A DNA stretch of 64,000 nucleotides, taken from Chryseobacterium daeguense DSM 19388. Its GTDB lineage: Bacteria > Bacteroidota > Bacteroidia > Flavobacteriales > Weeksellaceae. A program made the position numbers and the translations under genes. Positions 26,114-34,328 of this stretch are shown here, one piece after another (the first letter of the stretch is position 1; each line of letters begins with the position of its first letter). The notes beneath the pieces were generated by a model, which was not told the DNA's origin, ran no database searches, and saw only the letters and a program-made list of their open reading frames with translations. The stretch lies in contig NZ_AUMT01000005.1 in the NCBI RefSeq assembly GCF_000430825.1, positions 62,001 through 126,000 of the forward strand, in the 5' to 3' direction.

Positions 26114-26621
26114 AAACCTCATTTTACGAAAATTTGAAGAAACAGATGCCGAACGTATGTTTCTGATGGACTCTAACCCTGAAGTGATGAAATACATAGG
26201 AGTCGCACCGCTTTCAGATCCAAATGAATCTAAAAATATAATTAAAATGATCCGTCAGCAATACATCGACAACGGCGTTGGAAGGCTGGCTGTCATTGAA
26301 AAAGTAAGCGGACTGCTGATCGGCTGGAGCGGCTTAAAACTACTCACCCAGGAAGTCAACGGATATAATAATGTTTATGATCTCGGCTACCGGTTTCTTC
26401 CTGAATTCTGGGGAAAAGGATATGCTTTGGAATCTGCAAAGGCTTCCTTAGATTATGGTTTTAATGAGTTAAAAACCGACACTATTTATGCCCATGCTCA
26501 TTCTGAAAACAAGGGCTCGAACCATATTCTGAGAAAATTAGGCTTTAAAAAAACAAGTGAATTTACAGAACCGGACGGAATTTGTTTCTGGTACGAATTA
26601 AAACGCGAAAATTATCTTTAA
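26097..26621 (+). CDS. GNAT family N-acetyltransferase, RimJ/RimL type
   Basis: 174 residues. It begins with MEIKTKNLILRKFEETDAERMF, the standard RimJ/RimL opening. The acetyl-CoA loop reads GYRFLPEFWGKGYALESAKASLDYGF, and HAHSENKGSNHILRKLGFKKTSEF follows. It probably acetylates a small molecule or a protein N-terminus; the substrate is unknown. The start overlaps the end of the LRR-like gene by 17 bp, which indicates coupled translation. Confidence 0.9.
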   Translation: MEIKTKNLILRKFEETDAERMFLMDSNPEVMKYIGVAPLSDPNESKNIIKMIRQQYIDNGVGRLAVIEKVSGLLIGWSGLKLLTQEVNGYNNVYDLGYRFLPEFWGKGYALESAKASLDYGFNELKTDTIYAHAHSENKGSNHILRKLGFKKTSEFTEPDGICFWYELKRENYL

Positions 26622-26681
26622 AATTTCCCTGAAACTTTTAATTTTGAATTATAGAATTTAAAACAGACTAAAAAATAAACA

Positions 26682-27473
26682 ATGCAGACAAAAAAAGTAA
26701 TAGATCATATTGTAAGCTGGTTGAAAGATTATGCCGTAAAAGCGAATGTAAAAGGATATGTAATAGGTGTTTCAGGAGGAGTGGATTCCGGTGTGGTTTC
26801 TACACTCTGCGCCATGACCGGGCTTGAAGTTTTACTTTTGGAAATGCCAATCCGCCAGAAAGAGGATCAGGTAAACAGAGCGCAGGATCACATAGAAGAT
26901 TTAAAGAAAAAATTCCCGAATGTTCAGGGAAAAACCATCAATCTTACCCCTGTTTTTGAAAGCTTTGAAGATATCGTTCATGACCATGTAGAAGGAAGAT
27001 GGAGCAATAATCTGGCTTTAGCGAACACAAGATCACGTTTCAGAATGCTTACATTGTATTATTTCGGGCAGCTTCACGGGCTTTTAGTTTGCGGAACAGG
27101 AAATAAAGTTGAAGATTTCGGTATCGGATTTTATACAAAATACGGAGACGGCGGTGTAGATGTGTCGCCGATTGCTGATCTTTATAAAACGGAAATTTAT
27201 GAGCTGGCAAGAGCATTAAACCTTATTGAAAGTATCCAGAATGCCATTCCTACAGATGGACTTTGGGATGCTGACAGAACGGATGAAGACCAAATCGGCG
27301 CAACTTATCCTGAACTTGAAAAAATTCAGAAAGAATACGGAACCAAAGCAGTGGAAGATTACGAAGGCCGCGACAAAGAAGTTTTCATGATATTCGACAG
27401 AATGCATAAAGCCGCCAAACATAAAATGACCCCCATCCCGATCTGCGATATTCCGGAAGAGTGGAGGGCGTAA
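26682..27473 (+). CDS. nadE: Ammonia-dependent NAD(+) synthetase
   Basis: 263 residues, the short class without a glutaminase domain. It converts deamido-NAD to NAD with ATP and ammonia. The ATP pyrophosphatase loop reads VIGVSGGVDSGVVSTL, followed by NTRSRFRMLTLYYF, CGTGNKVEDFGIGFYTKYGD and GGVDVSPIADLYKTEIYEL. The C-terminal half has the usual PTDGLWDADRTDEDQIG. In flavobacteria this gene is often near gldB; here it lies about 1.3 kb away on the opposite strand. Confidence 0.95.
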   Translation: MQTKKVIDHIVSWLKDYAVKANVKGYVIGVSGGVDSGVVSTLCAMTGLEVLLLEMPIRQKEDQVNRAQDHIEDLKKKFPNVQGKTINLTPVFESFEDIVHDHVEGRWSNNLALANTRSRFRMLTLYYFGQLHGLLVCGTGNKVEDFGIGFYTKYGDGGVDVSPIADLYKTEIYELARALNLIESIQNAIPTDGLWDADRTDEDQIGATYPELEKIQKEYGTKAVEDYEGRDKEVFMIFDRMHKAAKHKMTPIPICDIPEEWRA

Positions 27474-27562
27474 ATTAATGTAACAATTTAGCAATTTAAT
27501 AATTTAACAATTGATTGGTAAACTGGTAAATTGCTATATTATTACATTTTTAATTTAATAAT

Positions 27563-28075
27563 ATGAACGGTAAAATAAGATCACTGTTTTTCATTTGCCT
27601 GGGGCTTCTTTTCGGGATGTCCGGGATGTACGTTTATAAGAATTTTATTGATAAAAGTGCTAATTCTGCTGTTAATAACCGTTCGCAATATCATGCTCCG
27701 GATGAATCTTCGGATGGAACTCCAAAACCTGAATATTCAGGCAGGCAAAGTATATATCAGTTAACCGAAGAAAAAACGGTGATCAATTATGTAAAGCAAA
27801 ACCATAAGCTTCCTGATTATTATATCACAAAAAATGAAGCCAGAAAGCATGGCTGGACGGCTTCCAAAGGAAATTTATGCGAGGTTTTGCCCGGAAAAGC
27901 TATTGGCGGTGACAAATTTACTAACAGAGAAGGTACATTGCCTAAAAATGACAAGTATTTTGAAGCTGATGTTAATTACAATTGCGGACGAAGAAACGCC
28001 GATCGTATTATTTTCACAAAAAACGGTGATGTTTATTTAACGAAGAATCATTATAAAAGCTTTGAGAAGCAGTAA
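27563..28075 (+). CDS. Membrane-anchored barnase-type ribonuclease
   Basis: 170 residues. A single hydrophobic anchor (about 7-23) is followed by a polar linker and a barnase domain from about residue 64. Similarity to barnase is strong: KLPDYYITKNEARKHGW, ASKGNLCEVLPGKAIGGD, NREGTLPK and FEADVNYNCGRRNADRI. The catalytic set is intact: Lys102, Glu134, Arg144, Arg148 and His163, matching barnase Lys27, Glu73, Arg83, Arg87 and His102. Two extra cysteines (106 and 141) could form a disulfide, fitting an extracytoplasmic site. Barstar lies downstream on the same strand, separated by the GIY-YIG unit. It could scavenge RNA or be a competition toxin; the sequence does not decide. Confidence 0.92.
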   Translation: MNGKIRSLFFICLGLLFGMSGMYVYKNFIDKSANSAVNNRSQYHAPDESSDGTPKPEYSGRQSIYQLTEEKTVINYVKQNHKLPDYYITKNEARKHGWTASKGNLCEVLPGKAIGGDKFTNREGTLPKNDKYFEADVNYNCGRRNADRIIFTKNGDVYLTKNHYKSFEKQ

Positions 28076-28079
28076 CTAA

Positions 28080-28459
28080 GTCATTGCGAGGAACGGAGTG
28101 ACGAAGCAATCTCAGAATATGAAAGCAGGTTTTGTATACATTATGACAAATAAGAATAATACAACTCTTTACACCGGAGTTACTTCAGATCTGCCTAAAC
28201 GTATTCAGCAACATAAAGAAAGTCATTATCAGCAAAGCTTTACCACAAGATACAATGTAAATAAATTAGTATATTGGGAATCCTTTCAGGAAATTGGAGA
28301 TGCAATTTTCCGTGAAAAACAAATAAAAGCTGGATCAAGACAAAATAAATTAAATTTAATAATTTCAATGAATCCGGAATGGAAAGATTTAGCGGATGAT
28401 ATTAAAGATATTATGAATCCTTTTTGAGATTGCTTCGTCGCTTCACTCCTCGCAATGAC
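28080..28459 (+). mobile_element. Inverted-repeat-bounded GIY-YIG nuclease unit (intact copy)
   Basis: A 34-bp repeat (28080-28113) and its inverse (28426-28459) bound 312 bp that are filled by one gene. The repeats share 13 bp at the outer end (GTCATTGCGAGGA) and 14 bp at the inner end (GACGAAGCAATCTC), with a variable 7-bp centre. Each repeat has ATTGC...GCAAT complementary ends that could fold as a hairpin. The nuclease stop codon TGA overlaps the first bases of the right repeat. The unit splits barnase from barstar; without it the two genes would be 19 bp apart. A second, decayed copy is at 20867-21131. No target-site duplication is evident. Confidence 0.8.
28119..28427 (+). CDS. Small GIY-YIG nuclease
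   Basis: 102 residues from the ATG at 28119; an upstream start at 28098 falls inside the inverted repeat. The single GIY-YIG domain shows VYI (6-8), YTG (18-20), Arg28, His32 and the metal-binding Glu66 in FREKQIK, so the catalytic residues are kept. The group is often annotated as 'UvrC-like' or YhbQ-like, but no other nucleotide excision repair domain is present. It begins 5 bp after the left repeat and ends inside the right one. It may act on the flanking repeats, as HUH transposases act on REP sequences; that is inference. Confidence 0.88.
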   Translation: MKAGFVYIMTNKNNTTLYTGVTSDLPKRIQQHKESHYQQSFTTRYNVNKLVYWESFQEIGDAIFREKQIKAGSRQNKLNLIISMNPEWKDLADDIKDIMNPF

Positions 28460-28474
28460 AAAATAATAAAGAAT

Positions 28475-28783
28475 ATGAAGACAATATACATAGATTTCGC
28501 AGACTTGGGAGATTACGAAGACTTTTATACCCAGCTAAAGGAAAAGCTTCCTTTGCCTGAACATTTTGGTGATAATCTCGATGCATTGTATGACATTATT
28601 ACCGGAGATTTGGAAATGCCGCTTGAGATTGAATTTGTCAACATGACGGTAGATCAGCTGGAAACCTTTGAAGATCTTCTTACCACCCTGGAAGATGCTG
28701 AAGATGAAATGGAAGACTTCACTTTCAGCTATTATCTTGAGCAATACGAAGATGAGGATGAAGAGAACTCTGAAAAAAATTAA
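28475..28783 (+). CDS. Barstar family ribonuclease inhibitor
   Basis: 102 residues from the ATG at 28475; a longer frame from 28424 runs through the inverted repeat and is not credible. The barstar core reads PLPEHFGDNLDALYDIITG. Asp36 and Asp40 correspond to the barnase-contacting Asp35 and Asp39 of barstar. The C-terminal about 20 residues are very acidic (EDEDEENSE), longer than classical barstar (about 90). It should sit in the cytoplasm and neutralise the barnase encoded at 27563-28075 before export. The two genes were probably adjacent before the GIY-YIG unit entered. Confidence 0.93.
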   Translation: MKTIYIDFADLGDYEDFYTQLKEKLPLPEHFGDNLDALYDIITGDLEMPLEIEFVNMTVDQLETFEDLLTTLEDAEDEMEDFTFSYYLEQYEDEDEENSEKN

Positions 28784-28801
28784 ATATAAATAGACACAAT
28801 G

Positions 28802-28827
28802 AACTGCTTTTTTAAGCAGTTTTTTTA
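28802..28827 (+). terminator. Terminator after barstar
   Basis: AACTGCTT (28802-28809) pairs with AAGCAGTT (28814-28821) and is followed by TTTTT. The next about 240 bp (28828-29071) are very AT-rich with no gene recognised. Confidence 0.88.
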
Positions 28828-29071
28828 TGTCATATATTTTTTAACCATTACTAGATAAAAGAAATTAAATAAAAAGAGAATTATATTTGAAATAGAAAAA
28901 TTTATTATAATTATTAGTTTACATTAAATAATTTTCGTTTTTAAATTGTCAATTTAACAATAAAATACAGCTATAAATAACTTTAATTCATAAAATCAAT
29001 TAAATAATATAAAATAAAATCAACAAAAAGAGAAATATTTTATACATTTATCACTGACAAATGATAAGTGT

Positions 29072-29866
29072 ATGAAAAAAATTAATTTTCTTTTATTGGG
29101 ATTCGCTTTATTCCAACATAACTATAAAGCACAGGTAGGAATAGGAACAGCATCACCCAACAATAATGCTATACTGGAATTGAACAGCAGCAATAAAGGA
29201 TTGCTACTTCCGAGAGTAACTCTTACTGCGACCAACAACCCGTCTCCTCTTTCTTCCCACATTGCGGGAATGACAGTTTATAATACGGCAACCAATACAT
29301 CTTCGGCCACCAATGCAGTTTATCCTGGTGAGTATTTCAATGACGGCACAAAGTGGATGAGAGCCGTTACTTCAAGAGAAACAAGACTCATTGCAGGGGG
29401 AACCATTACAGATCAGATAGCTGCAAAAAGTATTGCGGTGCCGGACCAGAGCAATTATGTGGACACCACTTTGCTTACTTTACCCACTTTCACGTTGGAC
29501 AGGGAATCTATTGTAGTTTTTAATGCTAACTTATCCGCAACTTTTGCGGAAAGTACCGGAACACCTCTTACGGATAATTCTGTAAAGATGGCAAGAAGTT
29601 ATTTCGTCTTCACAAGCGCTCCGGCAGGGATTCTTACTGATACACAGTTTGGGAACTCTTCACAATCCTACACCAATTCCGCCACCACGAACGGAAATGT
29701 GATTAGCGGTTATTATTACCTTACCTCACACAGCATCCTCACTTTACCGGCCGGGACTTATACCGCAGCATTAAAAGGAGGAGGTGCAAGCGATGAAGGT
29801 TTCAGGCTTACTTTCGGAAGCGGGTCTTCTGATCAGGTACAAATTATGGCAACGCCAACAAAATAA
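29072..29866 (+). CDS. Secreted protein with Bacteroidota 'VGIGT-P' tail-fibre-like N-terminus
   Basis: 264 residues. Signal peptide ends NYKAQ (about 21). The mature start, VGIGTASPNNNAILELNSS followed by NKGLLLPRV, is a stereotyped opening found on many secreted Flavobacteriia proteins. The rest is beta-rich (LIAGGTITDQIAAKSIAVP, YTAALKGGGASDEGFRLTF) and may form a C1q/tail-fibre-like jelly-roll. No T9SS domain is recognised. Function unknown. Monocistronic with its own terminator. Confidence 0.75.
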   Translation: MKKINFLLLGFALFQHNYKAQVGIGTASPNNNAILELNSSNKGLLLPRVTLTATNNPSPLSSHIAGMTVYNTATNTSSATNAVYPGEYFNDGTKWMRAVTSRETRLIAGGTITDQIAAKSIAVPDQSNYVDTTLLTLPTFTLDRESIVVFNANLSATFAESTGTPLTDNSVKMARSYFVFTSAPAGILTDTQFGNSSQSYTNSATTNGNVISGYYYLTSHSILTLPAGTYTAALKGGGASDEGFRLTFGSGSSDQVQIMATPTK

Positions 29867-29900
29867 GTTTTTACATTATTCATCATTCTTTTTAACAACA

Positions 29901-29928
29901 AAACCCGCAGAAATTCTGCGGGTTTTTG
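29901..29928 (+). terminator. Terminator
   Basis: AAACCCGCAG (29901-29910) pairs with CTGCGGGTTT (29916-29925), with T residues after. It lies between convergent genes, 35 bp after the upstream stop. Confidence 0.88.
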
Positions 29929-29960
29929 GTCTGGAGTTAAGTGTATTGCCTAATTTTATT

Positions 29961-31277
29961 TTACTGTTTAATGATTTTGAAACTTTGTGACACTTCCCCT
30001 TTCACGAAAAATAACTTTAACACATAATTTCCCTCAGATAAAGACGATACATCAATCTGACTCTCAACAGATGAGAACGTTCTTATTTTCTGGCCGACCA
30101 TATTATAAATTTCTACTTTCTCAATTTTTTCTTTTCCTTTTATATAAAGAATTTTGTTTACAGGATTAGGATAAACTGATGCTTTATTTTCATTCTTCAC
30201 AACTTCATTTGCTGAAAGATATTGTGTAAGATCAAGATAAAACGCCACTATCTGACCGGATGCATCTGTTCCTGTACCCGCTATTTTTTTACCATCCTGC
30301 GAAATAGCCAGCGGAAGAGTCATGGAAACGCCATTCGTGGCTACTCCCAGCCCTGCTGCATAAGCATTTAAATTAACACGTCCGCCCGCAGCAGTCCAAA
30401 TAAAGCCTTCTCCAGCCATGGGAGGTCCGGGAAAAGGTCTAAAAAAGCCAATAACCGTTCCGCCATCTGCGGAAATCCCCGTTGCACCACCTCTGAAGAA
30501 GGCAGAGGAATTAGGATGTGTTATGTATGTAAGTCCGGAAGTACTGTTCCAGACATACGGATTGGGCATTGCCGATCCTATTATTGTATTTCCGTCCGCC
30601 GAAACATCTCCTGCTTCGCCTACGTGATCACCATTATTATCCGTAATGTAACTTTCTGTTCCATTTACCCATTTTGCACCGCTTCTGGCTCCGTCTGCTT
30701 CATCCTGCCAGCCTACAATTACAGATCCGTCACTATTTACGGCATTCGCTCTGGAGCTTCTTCCTGCCACCATGCTTCCAAGATCTGTCATCCCGCCCTG
30801 GGCCGTCCATTTTATAGCGTGAGCCGTTCCGGCGTTCAGCCAGCCCAGACCTACAATGGTATTTCCTGCAGGATTCATACCCCATGCCGAGCTTACGCTT
30901 CCGTCCCAGCCTGTAGGAACCAAACCTCCTTTGGTAGACCATGTAGAAGTGGGTACGTCATAGGTGGCCACTTCATTATAACTCGTAGCTCCATTTGTCA
31001 TGGTAGAGCCAATCTTTGTTCCGTCACTTGAGATCAGTGTTCTTCCGGACTGCGAATAACCATTGGTTAAACTTCCGACAGATACCAATCCGTTTACTGC
31101 ATCCCATTTGAAGATGCCGCCTCCGCTGGTGTGCATGCTCACAACACCGTTATCTGAAATGCTTCCTACCGTGTAATTCCCGACTGACATTACTGTGAGC
31201 TGGGCATTCAGGCAAGAGCAATTAAACAAGAAATAAGCAGCGATTATTTTCAAAGAACTTTTGTAAATCTTTTTCAT
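29961..31277 (-). CDS. HAF-repeat-like secreted protein with T9SS sorting domain
   Basis: 438 residues with a signal peptide (CLNAQ, about 25). The body has beta-propeller-like repeats of the HAF type, such as ISDNGVVSMHTSGGGIFKW, GMNPAGNTIVGLGWL, AVNSDGSVIVGWQD, DVSADGNTIIGSAM and GISADGGTVIGFF. The last about 75 residues are a T9SS type A domain (ASVYPNPVNKILYIKGKEK to FKIIKQ). It should be exported to the surface or medium. No catalytic motif is seen, and the binding partner is unknown. Confidence 0.85.
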   Translation of the reverse strand: MKKIYKSSLKIIAAYFLFNCSCLNAQLTVMSVGNYTVGSISDNGVVSMHTSGGGIFKWDAVNGLVSVGSLTNGYSQSGRTLISSDGTKIGSTMTNGATSYNEVATYDVPTSTWSTKGGLVPTGWDGSVSSAWGMNPAGNTIVGLGWLNAGTAHAIKWTAQGGMTDLGSMVAGRSSRANAVNSDGSVIVGWQDEADGARSGAKWVNGTESYITDNNGDHVGEAGDVSADGNTIIGSAMPNPYVWNSTSGLTYITHPNSSAFFRGGATGISADGGTVIGFFRPFPGPPMAGEGFIWTAAGGRVNLNAYAAGLGVATNGVSMTLPLAISQDGKKIAGTGTDASGQIVAFYLDLTQYLSANEVVKNENKASVYPNPVNKILYIKGKEKIEKVEIYNMVGQKIRTFSSVESQIDVSSLSEGNYVLKLFFVKGEVSQSFKIIKQ

Positions 31278-31488
31278 ATTTCTGTGGTTTAATATTTTGA
31301 ATTGGTGATAGCAATATTAATATTATATTTACCCATTCAAAAGCTTTTGCCTTACAGAATTCACGAAATTTAAAAGAATGAAAAATTTAAACAATTAAAA
31401 ATCAATATTATACAAAAACTATACTTTGAATACAGATTTTAATAAAATTGAAAAAAATCAACCCTTATTCTTTTTTTTGAGGAAGAAA

Positions 31489-33077
31489 ATGCTGAAGAAA
31501 ATGGTTCAGCTGGTGATCATTCTTCTTTCTCCTGTTCTTTTATTGGGGCAGTCCAGCCCCGACTTCAATATTTTAGCAGATAAAGCTTTTCAGAAATTAT
31601 ATCAAAATCCTGACGACTGCATCAATTATTCTCTGAGCATTCTGATCAGTGATAAAAACCCGGAACATAAAATCGTCCTACGGAATATCATTTCCCAGGC
31701 TTACGCTATGAAAGGGGATTATGTACAGTCGGTGAACATGTCCAGCCAGAAAGAAGAGGCCGATGAGGGTGTAAAGCTCTCTTATTTCATGAAAATGTTT
31801 GATGATTATAATCTTGCAGACCAGTATCAAAACCTTGATCTTTATAATCAGTCTCAGAGGATTATTTCCAGTATTTTATCAAATCAAAAGCTCTTAAACA
31901 GTGAAGATAAAAAGATAAGAATTACCATTGCAAAGCTTTACCAGCTTCAGGCGCTTAATATGGGAATCAACCGCCATCAGACCGCTGCCCTGGAAAATCT
32001 TAACAAAAGTGATCAATACATCAGCAATCATAATGAAGAAAATAAAATTATAGGCTTTGAAAACAGAATTTTCCGTTCTTCATTTTTTTTGAGGCAAAAT
32101 CAGCCGGAAGAAGCAAGAAAGATCATTGAGGGTGTTATTTTGAATTTAAAACAGGAAAACCTGCCTTTTCTTACCGCGCTGGCCCATGAAAATTTTTCAA
32201 GATATTATTTTCTACAAGGAGATTATCAATCTGCTATTCAGGAACTTGACAAAGGTCTTCTGACTTTAAGAGATCTTCCATATAATACTTTAAAAAATAG
32301 AATCTACGAATCATTATCTAAAAATTATTTTGCGCTACACAATGATGAAAAGTACCATGAATACAATAATCTTTACAGGGAATCCCATACAAAAATAGAT
32401 TCCAGCACAAAAGAAGGCATCCGGTATATTGTAAAATTGGTGGAGAATTCACAAAACAAAAGTATTGTATTTCAGAAGCAGCATCAGCTGAAACAGATCT
32501 GGATGCTGATCTCCATATTTTCTTTAATCATCATCAGCTTATTAATTTATTATTTAATCTTAAAAAATAAAAAGAAAGACCTGAAAAAGCAGTTCGATTT
32601 CTTTGAAAGACAGAAAAGAAGGAAAATAAGTGCTTCAATACATGAAAATCTTCCAAATAAGGAAGAAATTATGCCTATTGACAGATGTCCGGAAAAAGAT
32701 TCAAACAAAATATCCAAGGAAAAAGAAGATGAAATCCTTCAAAAACTTGAAGAATGGGAAGAAACGGATCAGTATTTAAGCAAAAGCATGTCCCTTTCCA
32801 TGCTTTCCGCGCAAATGGGAGTTAACACGAAATATCTTTCGGAAGCTATTAATAATAACAAAGGGAAAATTTTAACGGATACATTAATGAATTGAGAATC
32901 AATCACATTGCACATCTTTTAAAAACAAATCCGGCTTTTCTTAATTACAAGGTGAGCTATCTGGCAGAATATTGCGGTTTTTCTTCTCACAGCGCTTTCA
33001 CAACGGTTTTTAAATCTGTTACCGGCATGTCTCCAAATACATATATTCAGGAAATTAGTAAAAGCAGAGCATTATGA
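31489..33077 (+). pseudogene. TPR-transmembrane-HTH (AraC-type) regulator with a frameshift before the HTH
   Basis: A signal peptide (LLLGQ) leads to an N-terminal TPR region (about 20-330), a transmembrane helix (IWMLISIFSLIIISLLIYYLIL) and a cytoplasmic tail ending in an AraC-type HTH. The first frame stops at 32893 shortly after KYLSEAINNNKGK. The HTH continues in another frame as INHIAHLLKTNPAF, YLAEYCGFSSHSAFTTVFK and GMSPNTYIQEI, to 33077. One missing A in the run at 32866-32869 restores YINELRIN, the expected continuation. The start at 31489 is preferred over the TTG at 31426, because it gives a clean signal peptide. If the break is real, the membrane part lacks its second HTH helix pair. 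Confidence 0.8.
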
Positions 33078-34204
33078 AAAACCTTTTGAAAATTATTGCA
33101 GTCCTGTTTTTGCTTGTCCAAATTTCCGTTTCCGGGCAAAAAATACCTGATGATTCATTGCTGAAGAAGGCGCGTCTGGAAATATATGATAATCCTGATA
33201 TGGCCATCAGCATTACTAAAAACCTGCTAAAGAAAACAACAGACATTAAAAAAAGCATTACCCTTTACATGCTTCTTTCCACCGCAAATATTGCAAAAAG
33301 AGACTTTGATGAATCTTTAAAATATATTTTAAAAGCAAAAGAATTAGCTCAGAAAACCAATGACCTGCAGACCAAAACCTCCGTTCTGGTTTCCGTGGCC
33401 ATCCAGTATCAGCAAATGGAATTGTTCAGCAAAAGCCTTGAAACGCTGGATGAAGCAGACATTTATCTATCTCAGCTTCCGGATAACAGCCGAGAAAAGT
33501 TTATAGAAAAAGGCAGAGGCTTTGCTATCCGGGGGATGATTTACAAAAGCCAGTCGAATCCTGAAATAGCCCTTGAAAAATTACTGCAGGCTATTGAAAA
33601 TTTCAAAAAAGTCGATGCCCAGAAAGCCACTTTAGCCAACATGAGCATTGTTTATTATAACATCGGCTATTGCTACCTTAATCTCAATGAAACTGATAAG
33701 GCACAAGAAGCATTTTCCCAAGCTGCCGACTATGCCCGGAAAAGCGAAGCCAAAAGTCTGGAAGCATTTGCTTTAAAGGGAATTGCCGAGCTTTACAAAC
33801 AAAAACGAAAACATCAGGAAGCGCTTGACCTTCTTACGCATGCTGAAAATTTAAGTAAAAATACAGGAGACCTTATCCTTGACGCCGGAATTTATAAGGA
33901 AATGGCGGACAATTACCTTGCGATGGGTAACCAGAATCAATATCAGATTTACAATAAAAAGTATTTTGAAATGCATTTCAGAAGGGTTCAGAATGAGCTC
34001 ACCTCCATCAATCAGGCTATTGATCATCATAATAGAGAAACTTCTGTAAAGAGCGGGGAACTTAGAAAAGTGCATACCTATTCTATCGCTGCAATAATTG
34101 GTATTGCTCTTTTATGCATTGCTGTTATCCTTTCACTTATTTTTAAAATCAGGAAAGAAAACAAGAAATATCAGAAAGAAATTCAACAGCTTATTCGATC
34201 TTAG
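33074..34204 (+). CDS. TPR-transmembrane protein, paralogue of the upstream regulator without the HTH
   Basis: 376 residues. Signal peptide (VSGQ), TPR-like helices across about 25-310 (IAKRDFDESLKYILKAKEL, NIGYCYLNLNETDKAQEAF), a transmembrane helix near 335-355 (AAIIGIALLCIAVILSLIF) and a short basic tail that stops after QQLIRS. The order matches the gene upstream up to the membrane span, but no HTH follows here or in the next 120 bp. The start overlaps the previous stop (ATGA). It may be a C-terminally shortened sensor partner. The ligand and target are unknown. Confidence 0.8.
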   Translation: MKNLLKIIAVLFLLVQISVSGQKIPDDSLLKKARLEIYDNPDMAISITKNLLKKTTDIKKSITLYMLLSTANIAKRDFDESLKYILKAKELAQKTNDLQTKTSVLVSVAIQYQQMELFSKSLETLDEADIYLSQLPDNSREKFIEKGRGFAIRGMIYKSQSNPEIALEKLLQAIENFKKVDAQKATLANMSIVYYNIGYCYLNLNETDKAQEAFSQAADYARKSEAKSLEAFALKGIAELYKQKRKHQEALDLLTHAENLSKNTGDLILDAGIYKEMADNYLAMGNQNQYQIYNKKYFEMHFRRVQNELTSINQAIDHHNRETSVKSGELRKVHTYSIAAIIGIALLCIAVILSLIFKIRKENKKYQKEIQQLIRS

Positions 34205-34328
34205 TGGTAGAGTTATTCCATTTAAAACTCCTATAAATAAGGGATTGTTGGGGCATCTATGTGGTATCTTTAAATTTCATACCGATCTGTTTATTTGTTA
34301 ATTTTATATCAAATTAATAATAATAAAT

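Noticed and set aside
24404..27473. A gliding or T9SS gene cluster around gldB/gldC
   Set aside because: Only gldB and gldC are present; the neighbours (LRR-like, GNAT, nadE) carry no other gld, spr or por gene.
27480..27555. Repeated 'caatttaacaattt' words after nadE as a replication or regulatory element
   Set aside because: Low-complexity AT-rich sequence of this kind is common in intergenic DNA of this lineage; no further structure supports a function.
28119..28427. Reading the GIY-YIG gene as a UvrC repair protein
   Set aside because: It has only the single nuclease domain of about 100 residues; the UvrB-binding and C-terminal nuclease parts of UvrC are absent.
30516..31031. 171-codon plus-strand frame antisense to the HAF-repeat gene
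   Set aside because: It is a composition shadow of the well-supported minus-strand gene: Cys/Tyr/Ser-rich without hydrophobic core or start context.
32860..32895. Programmed -1 ribosomal frameshift in the TPR-HTH gene
   Set aside because: The bases around the junction do not form an X-XXY-YYZ slippery heptamer in the zero frame, and no strong downstream hairpin was found by eye.
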